64,000 bases of DNA from Cristatella mucedo. Taxonomy: Eukaryota; Bryozoa; Phylactolaemata; Cristatellidae. The position numbers and the translations under genes are program-made. The notes under the pieces were generated by a model. That model was given only the letters and a program-made list of their open reading frames with translations. It had not been told where the DNA came from and did no database searches. The stretch covers positions 588,501 through 652,500 of the forward strand of contig WPIO01000131.1 of assembly GCA_009760855.2 (NCBI GenBank). Direction: 5' to 3'. Shown one piece after another: positions 25,100-37,427 of this stretch; positions within the stretch are counted from its first letter, which is position 1; each line of letters starts with the position of its first letter.

Positions 25100-25915
25100 C
25101 GACCGACCAGACACGCAAGTAGCACTTCCCATCCTGAACTAAGCAGCCTATAGTGACTACTAGCGGACTTGGTAGCTGATCATCCCACATTCGTACAACA
25201 AAGAGACTCATGTTTATTCCATCATGTACCCCACCAAGCAAGTGTATGGAGCCATAGCATTACTCTACGGCCACGCTTCGCCTATGGTTTTACCGATCGG
25301 TTGAAACCTATCCGCGATTCACAGTGGCCTTGATCACTTGATGCTTTATAATGTGCATTTTGTTGAGCCGAGCGTGCAGCGTACCATAAACAGAGACTAT
25401 CTTAGAAGGCATCGGTTATTTTGAGTCGTCGGCCATACATTTCAAATGAATGAAAATGGCTCGCCCTTGATTGCGAAAATGATGAGTCATTTGCTAACTT
25501 GCTAAGTCTCGCGTGAGTCTTGGCCAAAAAGTAAAACTAGGTTTGGCTGCTGAGTCTTTGTTAAGTACTACTTAAGCTTTGGACGGCTCTCCAGTATTGG
25601 TGACGTCTAGACCAAAAAAAGTCTTGGCTTATAGAGCAGCTATTGATCGCGTAAAAGCCTTAGGGTGAGCAACTAAGAAAATATTTTTGTAATATCCAGC
25701 CCGAATACTGATCCTCTATTCTAACTCCATGCAGGATAAGGAGCATTTTCAAGACTTCTCGTTAACCCCTCCTCGTTATTGTATGCATGCAAAACCCAGT
25801 TTAAGTAGCTGAGTTTTTGATGATGCATCACATGCTACGCTCGCGATCTTCTGCCTATCACCAACACGTCCTACGGGTGAAGATCGCTGAAAGTCCGTAG
25901 TAAATTATTTGAGCA
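25100..25915. other. No gene recognised
   Basis: Intergenic sequence downstream of the TRIM gene. No conserved frame or repeat is visible. Confidence 0.45.
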
Positions 25916-25921
25916 TTTCAT

Positions 25922-25927
25922 TTTATT
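25922..25927 (-). terminator. Candidate poly(A) signal of the TRIM gene
   Basis: AATAAA on the minus strand, about 520 bases past the TRIM stop codon. It is the first such hexamer I found in the right orientation. The open frame at 25918-26163 (minus) that overlaps it would then be 3' untranslated sequence. Confidence 0.45.
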
Positions 25928-26447
25928 TCTTGGTTAATCTCTGCCTGCTTGCTAAAGCTGCTTTTTAAGACAGAATTCCGTGCAGACCTGATTTCGTCAG
26001 CACGGAGGCACCTTTCATCTGCACGAGTAGGCTTAGCTAGATGCTTAACCGCGACAAAGTCGTGAGTGTCGTTTCGAGTTTGCGGTGACCTTCGCCTTCT
26101 AGCTTGAAGAGATTTTTCTAGAAAGCGTTCATAATTACCCTTAATTACCAGCTCGAGTGGCAAGACAGGCGGATATTGAATCCTTGCAGCTGTCAGGCAA
26201 GACGGACTATTCTACGCAAGAGCTCATCTACGACTCATTTGAGCGAACGGCAACTGCTGGCTTGTGCGGCTACTTAGGCTCGGCAAGCGAGTGAACACTG
26301 CTCGTTCACTCGCTCGTTGGACCTGCTAAGCGCGTCGACGTCTGCGGCCTCCGTGTCGGCAGCAGACGAACGGATGGACGGATGAGCGCTCGCTGTGTCC
26401 AGAATTGGCGATCGTCGATCGTTAGCATAAGTGAAGAGAAGGGGAGG

Positions 26448-27436
26448 CTACTCTGGCGACTGCAAGTCGAGCAAAGACTCCAAATCGTCGAGCCGATCGC
26501 GTGTGACCGTCTGAGAGCCGGCGTCGCCTGCTGCAGTTCTCTCCGCCACTAGCTTAGAGTCGAGTGCTTCTTTCAGTCCGCGAGGACAGTCGAAGAAGCT
26601 CGAGTCGCAATGGAAGCGTATGTCGAGGTTGCTTTTGTCTGGCGGCTGGCACTTCGCTGTCATCAGCACGTCGTCAATTTCCTTCAGCATGGGCCTCCGA
26701 GCGAACAAAAGACCGGAGGACAAGCACGCATCGGAGAAGTAGCGGCCAATCTCTTCACAGCGACCGATCCTGTCGATGTGGCTCCTGACGCTTTCTTTTT
26801 CACGACAGAGCCTTTCAGATTCCGAGCATGCGAATTGTCTCAGGTCACTCTGGAGTGAGCGGTGCAAGGCGGCCACGGCGCGGTTGCACTCTTCGAAGAA
26901 CTCGGATATCTGTTCGCTGACGCGGTCTTCATTCAAGTGAAGATCTGCGAGCTTCTGGTCGATGCCATAGTCGACACGCAGCCAAGCGTCGGCTTCTGCC
27001 TTGACTAAGCGCAGCTTGAGATTGAGCAGATCCCTGAATCTGTTTGCTGCGTCGATCATGAAGTCGTAGGTGTGGCCGCTGCAGCTTTCGTGTCGGCATT
27101 CTAAACAGATCAATTCCTCGCACGATTCGCAAAATAAGCACACCCTTTGTGACTTGTGCCGCTGGCAGTGAATGGGTGGCGCCGATGGAACAGGAGCGCT
27201 ATCTACGACCAGGATTCTGTGGTCTTTGGTGAGTCGTACCCGGCGATGTGCTAGCGTGCAAGCAGTGCACAGGTACTCGCAGCACTCTAGGCATCGAGAT
27301 CCTTGACCCAAGCTCTCGCCACAGCAATCGCATTGATATGCATCCTTGCTGGCTTCGCTGCATTTGACAAAGCAAGTGCAAAAGCCAGTGTCCTGCGAGT
27401 GAGCCTTGGTTGAGCACTTGGGGCATTCTACCAAAC
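26448..27436 (-). CDS. TRIM exon 2: end of RING, both B-boxes, coiled coil
   Basis: Acceptor TTTGCAG at 27440-27437, stop TAG at 26450-26448. It codes LVECPKC, the B-box 1 pattern CDCC...CLEC...CTAC...H...H, then CQRH...CESC...CLEC for B-box 2. A charged helical stretch with NLKLRLVKAEADAWLR and SEFFEECNRAVAALHRSL follows. The end is acidic (LDDLESLLDLQSPE). Confidence 0.92.
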
Positions 27437-30400
27437 CTGCAAAAACAAGTGATGTGAGCCTAATTAAATGAGAGCCAAGAATATTTTCGGCCTGATCACT
27501 CCACAACTACTTCATTGAGGTAATCGAACTACGTAAACCCTGATGTGGAAAACAGTGCTATGTAAGCCTAGCTACTTTCCCTCGCTTAAGGTTGTGTGGG
27601 TCATAAGTTACGGTCATAAGTAAGCAAGGAATGCATTCAAGAATAATAATCATAGTGAATCGGGTTCTTTCCAGTGGTTAAGGTACTCGCCTCTACCGAC
27701 GTCTGACCGAGATCGTGGGCTCGACCCCTGTGGCATATGTGATGTGCCTGAATAAAGATTAAGTTATCCTCAGGTGCTATACAAATGAATTACATTTATT
27801 TATATTATAAGGCATTTATGTAGCATACTCTGAAAACTATCTTTTTCCAGGTATTTCACATACTTGGCACAAGAGAGACGAATCAAAAGTGCAAGAGTGC
27901 AGCTTTTAGTAATTTAACCCAAGGATTTTTATTTCAATGCTTTTTCAGACGACTTCCGGATATGCCTGCTACATTGTCCTATGGTGCATTGAGAAAAATT
28001 TGAATGCAGCTGTACCTTGCTGTATTTAACCAACAAAGGGCTAGCAAATTGTAGCCCATACAGCTATGTGGCGCATGCATGCAGCCACCAACTCTGGAAT
28101 GAGCTCAGGAGACTAGCAATGATTATTAACATTATTATGCCGACCACTTTAAAGGAATTAAACTAAGCATGGAAACTCCAACAACAAAAAAACAATCTAA
28201 ATTCATGTTTACAGGACCAAAAATAAAATGTGCACTCAACTAAAATATCGTGATTCTTGTCACTTAATCAAGGTTTGATGCATCTTACTAGCCAGCTCCT
28301 GAAGTTCTTGGGTGCCAACGCGAAAATTTGCTCGGCCGCATTGTGATACCAACGCCTTCATATATTACTTGCACAATTCAGCTTTTCCCAGTGTGAGGGG
28401 TCAAAGCACGTCCTCTGCGTTGTCTGCGTCTGACGTCGGGGAAATTTAATGAGCTCTAAGCTCCTAGCTCACTCTTGGGTAGACTTACTGGCTTCGATTG
28501 CAGTTTCGTTGGTGACAATGCTGTCTTAGCATTCTGGCGGAATAATCAGAAAGGAGCTCCATCGAGAAAATTCAATCGCCAACAGGTGCCCGACGGGCTC
28601 AGAAACTATCGCTGCGGACGCTGGGGGCGTCTGAATCTCCAGTTCAACGAAGCAGCAGAAAATCCCGGGCGAGCGAAACACTCGCACCGTCGACCTTCGC
28701 CTTGCTAATTCAGTTGGTGAAAGATTGCAGTGTGCTGAAACCCTCGGGAAAGCTCTACCTCGACCTGTCTTTTCCAAGATTGTGAAGCGGCTGCTGTGCG
28801 GGCGTGCATCATTTATTCTTTACACTGAGTGCTTGCCCGACCCCTTTGCCGCATCCTAGGTCGACAATTGTGTTTTACATCGAGTGCTTGAACGACGCAT
28901 CGTCACATTTTTTGCTGACAATTAAACTTAATATTAAGTACATAAAGGACGCCTAGACCAATCCCAGGCCCACAATTGGCATGCCGAAAATTGAGCTCGA
29001 GCAAAAATGTAGCGACCGGCTAGCTTCGAGAGTAAATTTGAATTTCACGCAGCATCCAATAAGCGTCGTTCTAGAGAACCGGTCCAACAATTCTTTTTTT
29101 AATAGAGATATGCAATCAATTCAGTAGTCTCCTTAAAAATAGAGCTACCTTGGTCATACATAGATAGCTACAGCGCTCATCTTTGCATCCGTTGTTAAGT
29201 CAAGCGGTGCCATGAGAGATGAGATTAAGTCCTTCAATGGACGATCCTGTGTTCCCCATGGCAAGCGGCAGTTGAAGCCGTAAAGGCTCTTCTGTCATTA
29301 CATTAAAGAGGCTGCTGAATAAATTAAAGTTGAGTTGATCTGACAGGCTAACCACGTGACCGCCTAAAAGTGAAGAAAGATTGGACAAGGCTGATAAATT
29401 CATCGGCATGCTCCTACAGTACAGGCATTCGTGTCCATCTGTACGGAAGAAGTCGATGAAAAGATGCTTCAATTCTCGTCTCTCTTATGCAATTAAGCTC
29501 AGAAATGCCGTCCTAAAAATCGAAGAGTGCCCAGCCTCCCCATATTTATCTTCGGATTTGGAACAAGCCCAGCCATAGATACCGTACCAGCTAATAGATA
29601 CCAAGCCAGGCCATGCAGGAAATGAGAGCCAGAGTCAGAGAAGTGTTAAATAAACTCATTTTTGGACCATAACAATGCAGCTAGGAAAGAATTACTTTGA
29701 CGGCTGAAAAATCAGGCCAAATTAATGTGTCGTTAGTGCAATTGACTTTCGAGGTTTATTTTAAGTTTTTTGCGTCTTGAAAATGACTCTGAAATCTTGC
29801 GACGTTGGCTGTTTTCGTAGGGGGAAACGGGGGGAGCTTTTTCTGGAGCGGATTTCTCAGAGTACGACCACTAATACCTGAGAATTAAGATTCAGAATCC
29901 AGGGTCCCGAATCCAGGGTCCAGCTCTCGGTTGCAATTTTCCTGGCTTTTTGTGCGCCCTGGCAGCCAGGAAAATCGTAACCGAGGGCAACGCTCACTTT
30001 TTCTTTGCGTCTTTTTGGTTACATATGGAGATACGTTTTTATTTCATAACGAATATACTGTCACTCGGGCGTGGTGTTTTGAAGCTGCGACAGCAAGCAA
30101 GCGACGCTACGAAAACACACCGAGTGGGCCTGAGCAACTGCGTATTTTCCCATCGCTCGCCGTAGAGCGACGGCTCACGACCGTCCTATCCTGCGCCTGC
30201 GTACCCACCGCCCCTCCTCTGCGGGCCGTGACTCACACTCATAAAACCATCTCCTCACAAACCGGCACGGCTCACATACCCGAGGCAGCGCCATAAACTC
30301 CGATGGACCATTCTCTGGCCTAGCGTAAGACTACATCGGGAACTGAAATACCTAGCACACAATAGCGGGCTCGGCCCGCCGACGGCTGCTGTACCGGCAT

Positions 30401-33400
30401 AGAATCTGAGCGCCACGCTTCAAACCGACGCGATGCTACAAATTAGCTTCACAATTAAGTATGCTTTACTTTTAAAAGCGTACAGTTGCTGCGACCGTGA
30501 CGTTGCGGCACCTCTCACTGACCTGCAGTGATAGCCAATGAAGCAACGCATTGACTCAACGGTCCGGTCACTCAAGGTCCATTTTTTGGCTCCGCTGTGC
30601 CGCGACAGTGTACTACTGCAGCAGAAGTCCCTGAGCTGCCAAGGCCGACCGATATTAAATACGTTTCGCTTCCCTGCAGTTCGTATAATAATAGTAATAA
30701 TAATAATGCACTTGATAAAGTGCCCCCGAAGAACTCTATCTCTTTCTAGGCGCTTTACATTAGCAGCAAAAGGAAATGCAATTTAATGGTAAGTAAAATC
30801 ATGCTTGAAAAACAAACAAAATGAATAATATGGTTAGGGGTGACATGCACAGGGTCAGCATGCAAATGTGGTTAGTGGCAGCATGCACAGTATCAGCACG
30901 CATAAGCACATGAAGGACGAATCTCAGGGACCCACTAAATGCTGTCCTAAATATGTGTGTTTTTAAGTTCTTTTTAAATGTGGTCAGGTCAGGGGATGTT
31001 CTGATGCAGGTCGGGTGGGAGTTCCAGGCGTTGAGAGCATACTAACTAAATGCACCGTCTCCAAAGGATTTAAGGTTTGTACGAGGTATTTGTAGACTGT
31101 TGGATTCCGAAAAGCGGGTGGTACGATGCTTGGCCTGATGGGGTAGTATATCTGAGAGATAGGCTGGAGCCATAGAATGAAGGGACCTAAAAGTGAGCGA
31201 CAAAACCTTGAAGTCAATCCGTTGCTTGACTGGTAGCCAGTGCAGGTCGGTGAGAAGTGGCATAAGGTGGCAACTGCGACGCTCACGACAGACAAGCCTA
31301 GCTGCAGAGTTTTGCACCAGCTGCAACGGCCTGATCGCACATGCTGGTAGGCCAGCAAGCAGTGAGTTGCAGAAGTTGAGACGAGATGTCACGAATGTAT
31401 GGACCAACTTGGACGTGGTATCCTTATCTAAACAAGCCCGAATTTTAGCAATGTTATGAAGCTAAAAATAGGCAGATTTGACTGTGGGGCTGATATGGTC
31501 GTCTAACGAGAGGTCGCTTTGGAATATGACACCTAGATTTCAAGCTGATTCAACAGGAGATATGCTGGCAGAACCAATTTTGAGAGTCAGCCTTTCCAAT
31601 TTGTGAATCACACTGGTTTTGCCCATAACTAGCAAGTTAGTTTTATCATCGTTTAGTTTTAGAAAATTTGCTGCCATCCATGTGCGGATGTCATCAATGC
31701 ATGCAACAAATAAGTTGAGAGAATTTGAGGTGCCCGAAGGCTGGGAGGGATCAAAGCGTAGCACACGCTCCTGCGACTCGCAAAGCCTAGTTGCCGCTCT
31801 AGACGACTCCAAATCCTTGAGAAACCACACCTTTGACTCCAAGGCTTGGAACTCCACCCAATTGACATGGCAACGTACCCCGGACTCGATAAGTTGATAG
31901 AAAGTCAAAACGTTTACTTTTTACTCAGCATTTGTACGAGCATATTTTGTGTATGCGCTTGTGCTTACAAGACTTGCAGTTTGATATATTAACATCTTTT
32001 AATCAGTTAATAATGATAATACTATAATTATAATCAGTAAATAATAACACAGTTTATTTGTACCGCGCTTGATGCTCTTTCTTTAAAAGCTTTCGGAAAG
32101 TGCCTATTCAGATAAGTATTCCCCTCTAAATAATATTATATATAATAACAAATATAAAGATATATATATTAATATTAATATAATAAGTAATTATATATAC
32201 ATATAGTGCAACTGTATATTTATTTACAAAATATAGACACTAGACTAAGAGAACTTAAGCAACTACCGCCCAGTCTTCCTTCTACCATTCCTATCAAAGA
32301 CAGTGGAACGGGTCGTGGTGGATCAGCTAAACTCATATATCGAAACCTCACACCTTGCTTGTAAGTTCCAGTCTGGCTTTAGAGCTAATCACTCCACAGA
32401 GTCAGCATTGCTCAGGGTATACAACGACCTACTTAGGAATGCAGACATGGGTAGAGTGTCTCTGCTCGTTTTGCTTGATCTTTCGGCAGCTTTTGATACC
32501 ATCGATCACAAAGTTCTTCTACAGTGCCTCTCATCTCGCCTGGGCATCATTGGCACTGCTCTGCAGTGGTTCAGGTCCTATCTCAGTGGGAGACTACAGA
32601 GTATTGACGAGAACGGACAAAGATCATCTGATGTACCTCTGAAATATGGAGTACCTCAGGGCTCCGTGCTAGGTCCGGTTCTTTTCACGATGTATACTCT
32701 CCCTCTTGCTGATGTGATTGCCAAGCACAATCTAGGCTTTCACTTCTATGTGGATGACACTCAGCTGTACCTTTGCTTTGATTCCCCTGCCTTCGAGCAC
32801 CTCAAATTCTCTTGACTCACTTGCTGCATGCATTGATGAGATCCGAAAATGGATGGAGCAAATTTTCTCAAACTAAACGATGATAAAACTAACTTACTAG
32901 TTATGGGCAAAACCAGTGTGATTCACAAATTGGAAAGGCTAACTCTCAAAATTGGTTCTGCCAGCATATCTCCTGTTTAATCAGCTTGAAATCTAGGTGT
33001 CATATTCCAAAGCGACCTCTCGTTAGACGACCATATCAGCCCCACAGTCAAATCTGCCTATTTTCAGCTTCATAACATTGCTAAAATTCGGGTCTACCAG
33101 TGTGTGCGATCAGCCGATTGCAGCTGGTGCAAAACTCTGCAGCTAGGCTTGTCTGTCGTGAGCGTCGCAGTTGCCACCTTACGCCACTTCTCGCCGACCT
33201 GCACTGGCTACCAGTCAAGCAACGGATTGACTTCAAGGTTTTGTCGCTCACTTTTAGGTCCCTTCTTTCTATGGCTCCAGCCTATCTCTCAGATATACTA
33301 CCCCATCAGGCCAAGCATCGTACCACCCGCTTTTCGGAATCCAACAGTCTACAAATACCTCGTACAAACCTCAAGTAATTTGGAGACGGTGCATTTAGTT

Positions 33401-34618
33401 CGTATGCTCCCAAAGCCTGGAACTCCCACCCAACCTGAGTCAGAACATCCCCTGACCTGACCACGTTTATTAAGAACTTAAAAACTCACATATTTGGGAC
33501 AGCATTTAATGGGTCCCTGTGATGTGTCCTTCATGTACTTATGCGTGCTGACACTCTGCTTGCTGCCACTAACCACATTTGCATGCTGACCCTGTGCATG
33601 CCACCCCTAACCATGTTATTCATTTTGTTTGTTTCTCAAGCATGATTTTACTCACCATTCAATTGCATTTCCCTTTGCAGCAAATATAAACTGCCTAGAG
33701 AGAGATTAAGTTCTCTGAGGGCGCTTTATTGTGTATTATTATTATTAATATAATAAATAAATTATATACTGAATTTGTCATTATTTTTCACTTTAATTCT
33801 GGAAAAAGGAAAGCTCCACAGACTGGTAGTCGAGAAGTTCATCCTCTCGGACGGCCCTCGGTCGCAACAGAAGGGTTGAACGGCTCGTTAAAGAATCGTG
33901 TAGAGTTGCCCACCCCAAACGTATTTAGCAAAGGTGTCGTTGAGTAGGAAAAAATGACGGCAGCCATACGCGCCATAATATTGAATGACACAGCTGGCCA
34001 TTTATATTAGCAATTGATTGCACTTACTCGCGACTAACCAGGCATAGAACTGTGCGAGCCGCTGTCAATCGAGAAGCGTTATTCGACGTGCGGTGAGTGC
34101 TGTTCGCCATTCCAGCTGCAGGCCCGAGCAAAGAGTAAATGTTGGCGGAGACCAGCGGAGCGACACCTTGCTGCCTTCAGATTTTGTAAGCGGAAATATT
34201 GAAACGGCCGCATTTCTCGCGGGAACTCGCCAGCTAGTGGCAGTACCGACTTTAGTCCGCTATACAAGGAACGCATCGCTGCGGCGACCGAGAAGAGCAA
34301 ATAGCTGCACTACCGTCGTCTCTGGGCGGTCTCAATTCGGAGGCGGTAAGAAATCTCTTCTTTAGAGCGGCTTTGCTTACCTCCATTGCCAGTCACCGCC
34401 GTCGACGGCGGCGGCGAAAATTCCGCTTCAGCGCACTTCCGGCAGAGTGTGTGCAAGCACGGCAAAAGAATGCAGGGCTCGCCAGAAGCTTGTGCATTTG
34501 CCCAGCAACTCGAGCACGTGACCAAGTCTTTGGGAACTGTCACAGTATTCTGCGAATCGTTCGCCGTCGCCGCCATGACTGCGAGACCGTCTCCACCGAC
34601 AGAACTTGCAGACGACAC
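26448..34618 (-). CDS. TRIM/RBCC protein, two coding exons (408 aa)
   Basis: Exon 34618-34381 joins exon 27436-26448 by a 6,944-base intron with donor GTAAGC and acceptor TTTGCAG. The phases match (one base plus two). The product has the full RBCC order: a C3HC4 RING (35-87), B-box 1 (115-152), B-box 2 (170-201) and a helical coiled-coil region (about 216-316), then an acidic tail. The first six RING ligands (CSSC, CLH, C, C) are on exon 1 and the last pair (CPKC) on exon 2, so the splice is needed for a working finger. Such proteins are usually E3 ubiquitin ligases that dimerise through the coiled coil. No NHL, SPRY or filamin domain follows. The stop at 26448 is in the same exon. Which TRIM subfamily it belongs to is open. 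Confidence 0.85.
27660..27806 (+). mobile_element. SINE1 in the TRIM intron, plus orientation
   Basis: Head with CCAGTGGTTAAGGTACTCGC and box B GGCTCGACCCC, tail GTGCCTGAATAAAGATTAAG and GTGCTATACAAATGAATTAC, then a TTTATTTA run. It sits about 220 bases upstream of the TRIM exon 2 acceptor, in antisense to the gene. Confidence 0.78.
27810..30685. other. TRIM intron, nothing recognised
   Basis: No exon-like segment with matching phase. A more GC-rich part at 29.9-30.5 kb holds short overlapping frames but no known domain. A small direct repeat (GAATCCAGGGTCC twice) lies near 29900-29920. Confidence 0.45.
30688..31758 (-). mobile_element. LINE-A 3' fragment in the TRIM intron, minus orientation
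   Basis: From the (AAT)n tail back through the C-terminal coding part (frames 31042-31407 and 31540-31760, with ANFLKLNDDKTNLLVMGKTS). It breaks off just after LRFDP, downstream of the catalytic reverse-transcriptase motifs. It runs in the same direction as the host gene. Confidence 0.9.
31760..32256. other. Spacer between inverted LINE-A copies
   Basis: AT-rich, with runs of TATATTAATATTAATAT around 32150-32220. No gene seen. Confidence 0.5.
32257..33755 (+). mobile_element. Best LINE-A copy, with reverse transcriptase domain
   Basis: The longest copy in the window. The frame 32303-32815 carries the conserved RT blocks: FQSGFRANHSTESALL, LLVLLDLSAAFDTIDHK, WFRSYLSGR, GVPQGSVLGPVLFTMY and HFYVDDTQLYL (the catalytic loop is YVDD, where YADD is usual). 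Frame breaks follow near 32860 and a stop lies near 32980, so it is dead. Further on it has the RLVCRERRSCHLTPLLADLH, WLPVKQRIDFKVLSL block and the 3' tail GGGCGCTTTATTGTG plus (ATT)n. The motifs fit the CR1/L2/Rex1 group of non-LTR elements. The 5' end, including any endonuclease, is missing. Confidence 0.92.
34381..34618 (-). CDS. TRIM exon 1: start codon and most of the RING
   Basis: Codes an alanine/serine-rich start, then VTCSSCW, PCLHTLCRKCAEAEF. The exon ends inside a codon at GGA-G before GTAAGC. A second ATG 14 codons in is possible as the start. The exon lies in a GC-rich stretch, as expected near a promoter. Confidence 0.82.
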
Positions 34619-34619
34619 G

Positions 34620-35035
34620 CCGTCCGCACGGTCGGCAGCGAAATACTACCGATCGAAAGAGCGTCCTTTCGCTCTGGTGCGCTTTATTTGCACACGGCCG
34701 AATAGTGGTGCTTTGTCGTGTAACAGTAGCGAATAAAATCCGGAATTCAAATATTATATAAATTTTTTACGCAATTCCACGATACTTTGCTCTTCTTTTC
34801 TGTCCTAAAGACGTCGAATGCACTGCTCACGTGATCACGCTCTAATGACGGCAGCGGTTTTCATTTACGGAGCCGCTGCGTCTTGGGTGATCATGAGAGC
34901 CGCGCCTTCGGTTGCTAAAACATCTGGGTTGCCGACTCGTTAGCTATTTCAATTAAGGTGAAGATTTTTCCACAAAATAATACCTTACGAGCGTAGGACT
35001 TTCTCCCCGCCATGCTATGGGCCAGTAGACGCGAT
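34620..35035. promoter_or_regulatory. Upstream region of the TRIM gene
   Basis: The first 100 bases are CpG-rich, then AT-rich sequence follows. This is the expected place for the promoter. I see no sharp TATA element or start site, so only the position supports the call. Confidence 0.3.
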
Positions 35036-35039
35036 GTTC

Positions 35040-35650
35040 AATCAAGCGCTTACACTTGGTAAAAACTCGGCAGCTAGGCTTGTCTGTCGTGAGAGTCAAA
35101 ATTGCCTCACTACACTATTTCACACGGACCTGCATTGATTCACAATCAAACTTCTCATTGACTTAAATGATTTTCCCTCACTTTCAGGCTCCTTCGTTTT
35201 CTGACTCCAGCCTAACTATCAGAACTACTCCTCCACCAGGCTAGTACCAGTACCACCCACTTTTCTGACGCGTCATTTAGCTGTGCCTAGAACCAATTTT
35301 AAATCCTTTGGAGTTCTTGCTTTCAATTCAATTCACTCCCGACTGTCGTCGCGAAAAATTTCTTGACTTGACGACAGTTAAAAAGAAGCGAAACACGCAC
35401 CTGCTTATCACAGAATACAGTCGGTCTCCATGGTTCGTCCTTTTTGGGCTTATGCTTGCTGACACTGTGCATTCTACCACTAACCATAGCTGCATTCTGA
35501 CCCTGTGCATATCACCTTTAACCACGTCATGCTTGTTGATATTGAGTAGGCTACCACTAACCATATGGCCATGCTTCCTCTACATCATAACCAAGTGCCT
35601 ATAAAGATATTAAGTTTCATTTGTCTGAGGGTGCTATACACATGCATCAT
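35040..35650 (+). mobile_element. Decayed LINE-A 3' part, plus orientation
   Basis: CTCGGCAGCTAGGCTTGTCT, then GACCTGCATTGATT, CTCCAGCCTAACTATCAGA and the ACTAACCATATGGCCATGCT type tail ending GAGGGTGCTATACACATG. Heavily mutated. Confidence 0.72.
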
Positions 35651-35654
35651 TGTA

Positions 35655-36030
35655 TTAACCATGTTGCTATTATCAGCAGACCTTGTTGTGCCTCTGTGTG
35701 CTTAAGCTTAGGTGTAAGGTGCTCACTCTTCGCGACTTAGGTCATGTCGTTGGCTCATGCAGCTGGCAATCCTTTGCTGCCAAAGGTCCTCAGCAGCTAT
35801 CCTAGTTCTGACACTAAATATTGCCAGCGTCCTGTAGTAGTTGAGTACTAATTTAATCCTGGAATGCAAATTTTGCGAGAGTGCTTGTCCTTGCTAATGC
35901 GTGACAAATACCGGTTGCGCCTCGAAGCACAGGTAACTAGCGACGTATGCAGCTTGCGTACATGCAGGCACTCGGATGGTAACCGAGCGCGGTGTCAATA
36001 GAAATTGTATTAAGTACTTACTGTAAAATA
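35655..36030. other. No gene recognised
   Basis: Unique-looking spacer between a decayed LINE-A and element Z. Confidence 0.4.
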
Positions 36031-36033
36031 CCT

Positions 36034-36263
36034 TGTAGCTGTACACTCTCCAAGCGGCAGGTACGCGACACCACACAGAACACCGAAGCGGGTTCAAAGA
36101 CGTCTATTCATACGGACGCTGCAGCGGGCCAGTACGCGACTGCACGCCCGGCGTCCTCGAACTGACTCCCCCGGGCCTTTGCCGCCAGTTACTTTCATAC
36201 CACTTTCATAAATCGCCACCGCCCGTAACCCAACGACAGCGTAATAATCTCAATATAGTCACA
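36034..36263. repeat. Element Z, copy 1 (~230 bp)
   Basis: Matches 37198-37427 along its length, including AGCGGCAGGTACGCG, ACACAGAACACCGAAG, CAAAGACGTCTATTCA and GCAGCGGGCCAGTA. Both copies begin TGTAG, end CACA and are 230 bases long by these borders, so it could be a small solo LTR or a non-autonomous element. No clean target duplication is seen here. Confidence 0.6.
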
Positions 36264-36769
36264 ATAGTACACCAGTTCGCTTAGTGAGGAACAGTCTATT
36301 TCATAGACGCAGAGAGGCATGTGCATACATCGTCAGCCATAACGGATGGCACAAATCGATCCCTTAACAACAAATCACGAAAGTTGAATGAATGGAGCTT
36401 TTCATACTGCTTAAATATAGATTAGGGCTCGACGATTTCCTAATAAATCACGAAACCGGCCTCAATATTTGATCAGTCATAGTCCGGCTGATGAAGCGCG
36501 CGACTGATTCAGAAATTGGAGAACAGCTTTCTCAAGAAAGATGGCCACACCAGCTTCACAGTAAAATATGTCTGCTTTCAACAACTTGCGATCGTAAACA
36601 TTCGGAACTGCTGAGGTGAAAACACTCCAGCCAGACTGGTCCAAGTATCTGAGGCATCCCGTCTTATCGCAGATATTCAGGCCTGTGCAGCAAAACACTT
36701 GTTGATGTGCAATCATTCAGAAAGGCACTCTTTCGTGAACGTCACTGCTGCCACTCCACCATGCTTCTC
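36264..36769. other. No gene recognised
   Basis: Short open frame 36477-36716 on the minus strand without a domain; otherwise nothing. Confidence 0.4.
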
Positions 36770-37197
36770 TGTAACGCCGAATGCTCGGCGGAGGATGCGT
36801 GACCTGCCGCTTACCAAGCGGAGCTGCCTACTGCCAAAATGCTATTCGGTGCACGTCTACGCGCCGTAAGAGGAGGCCGCGTAAGGAGCTGTTCCGGCGC
36901 CATTCTACTTACCGTTACTATGGAGTCGTGAGCACGTGCTTTATTCGCAAGTGCACAAAGTCGCTGCGCGTCTATTCAGTTTTATCCTCACACTCCTCGC
37001 TAACTCTTAACAAAATAAGCACTCTCACGGGGAAATACTTCCCCGCATTTAGGCTACCTACGTCTTCAGGGGAATGACCTAAATAGGCGGAGAATCCGAA
37101 TAACTATAACCTAAACTCTTACCTGAGAACGGGGATTCCGCCTCCACATTCCAAAGGGCAGGAAAATCACCACCTTCGCAAAGGCAGGAATACCTAG

Positions 37198-37427
37198 TGT
37201 AGTTCAACATTCTCTTAGCGGCAGGTGCGCGCCACCACGCAGAACACCGAAGTGGGCTCAAAGACGTCTATTCACACGGACGCCGCAGCGGGCCAGTAAG
37301 CGATTGCCCTGCCCGGCGTCCTGGACGTAACTCTCCAGGCCTTTGCCACTCGTCACTTACATATCACTGCCCTAAATCATAACAGCCCATAAACCAGCGA
37401 CTGCGTCATAATCTCAAAATTGCCACA
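37198..37427. repeat. Element Z, copy 2, inside X3
   Basis: The second copy of the 230-base element. X-type sequence resumes on both sides. The flanks CCTAG and CCTTG could be a worn 5-base target duplication. Confidence 0.6.

Noticed and set aside
25918-26163. Minus-strand 81-residue frame rich in Lys, Arg and Glu
   Set aside because: It lies between the TRIM stop and the first AATAAA in that direction and has no good acceptor, so 3' untranslated sequence is simpler.
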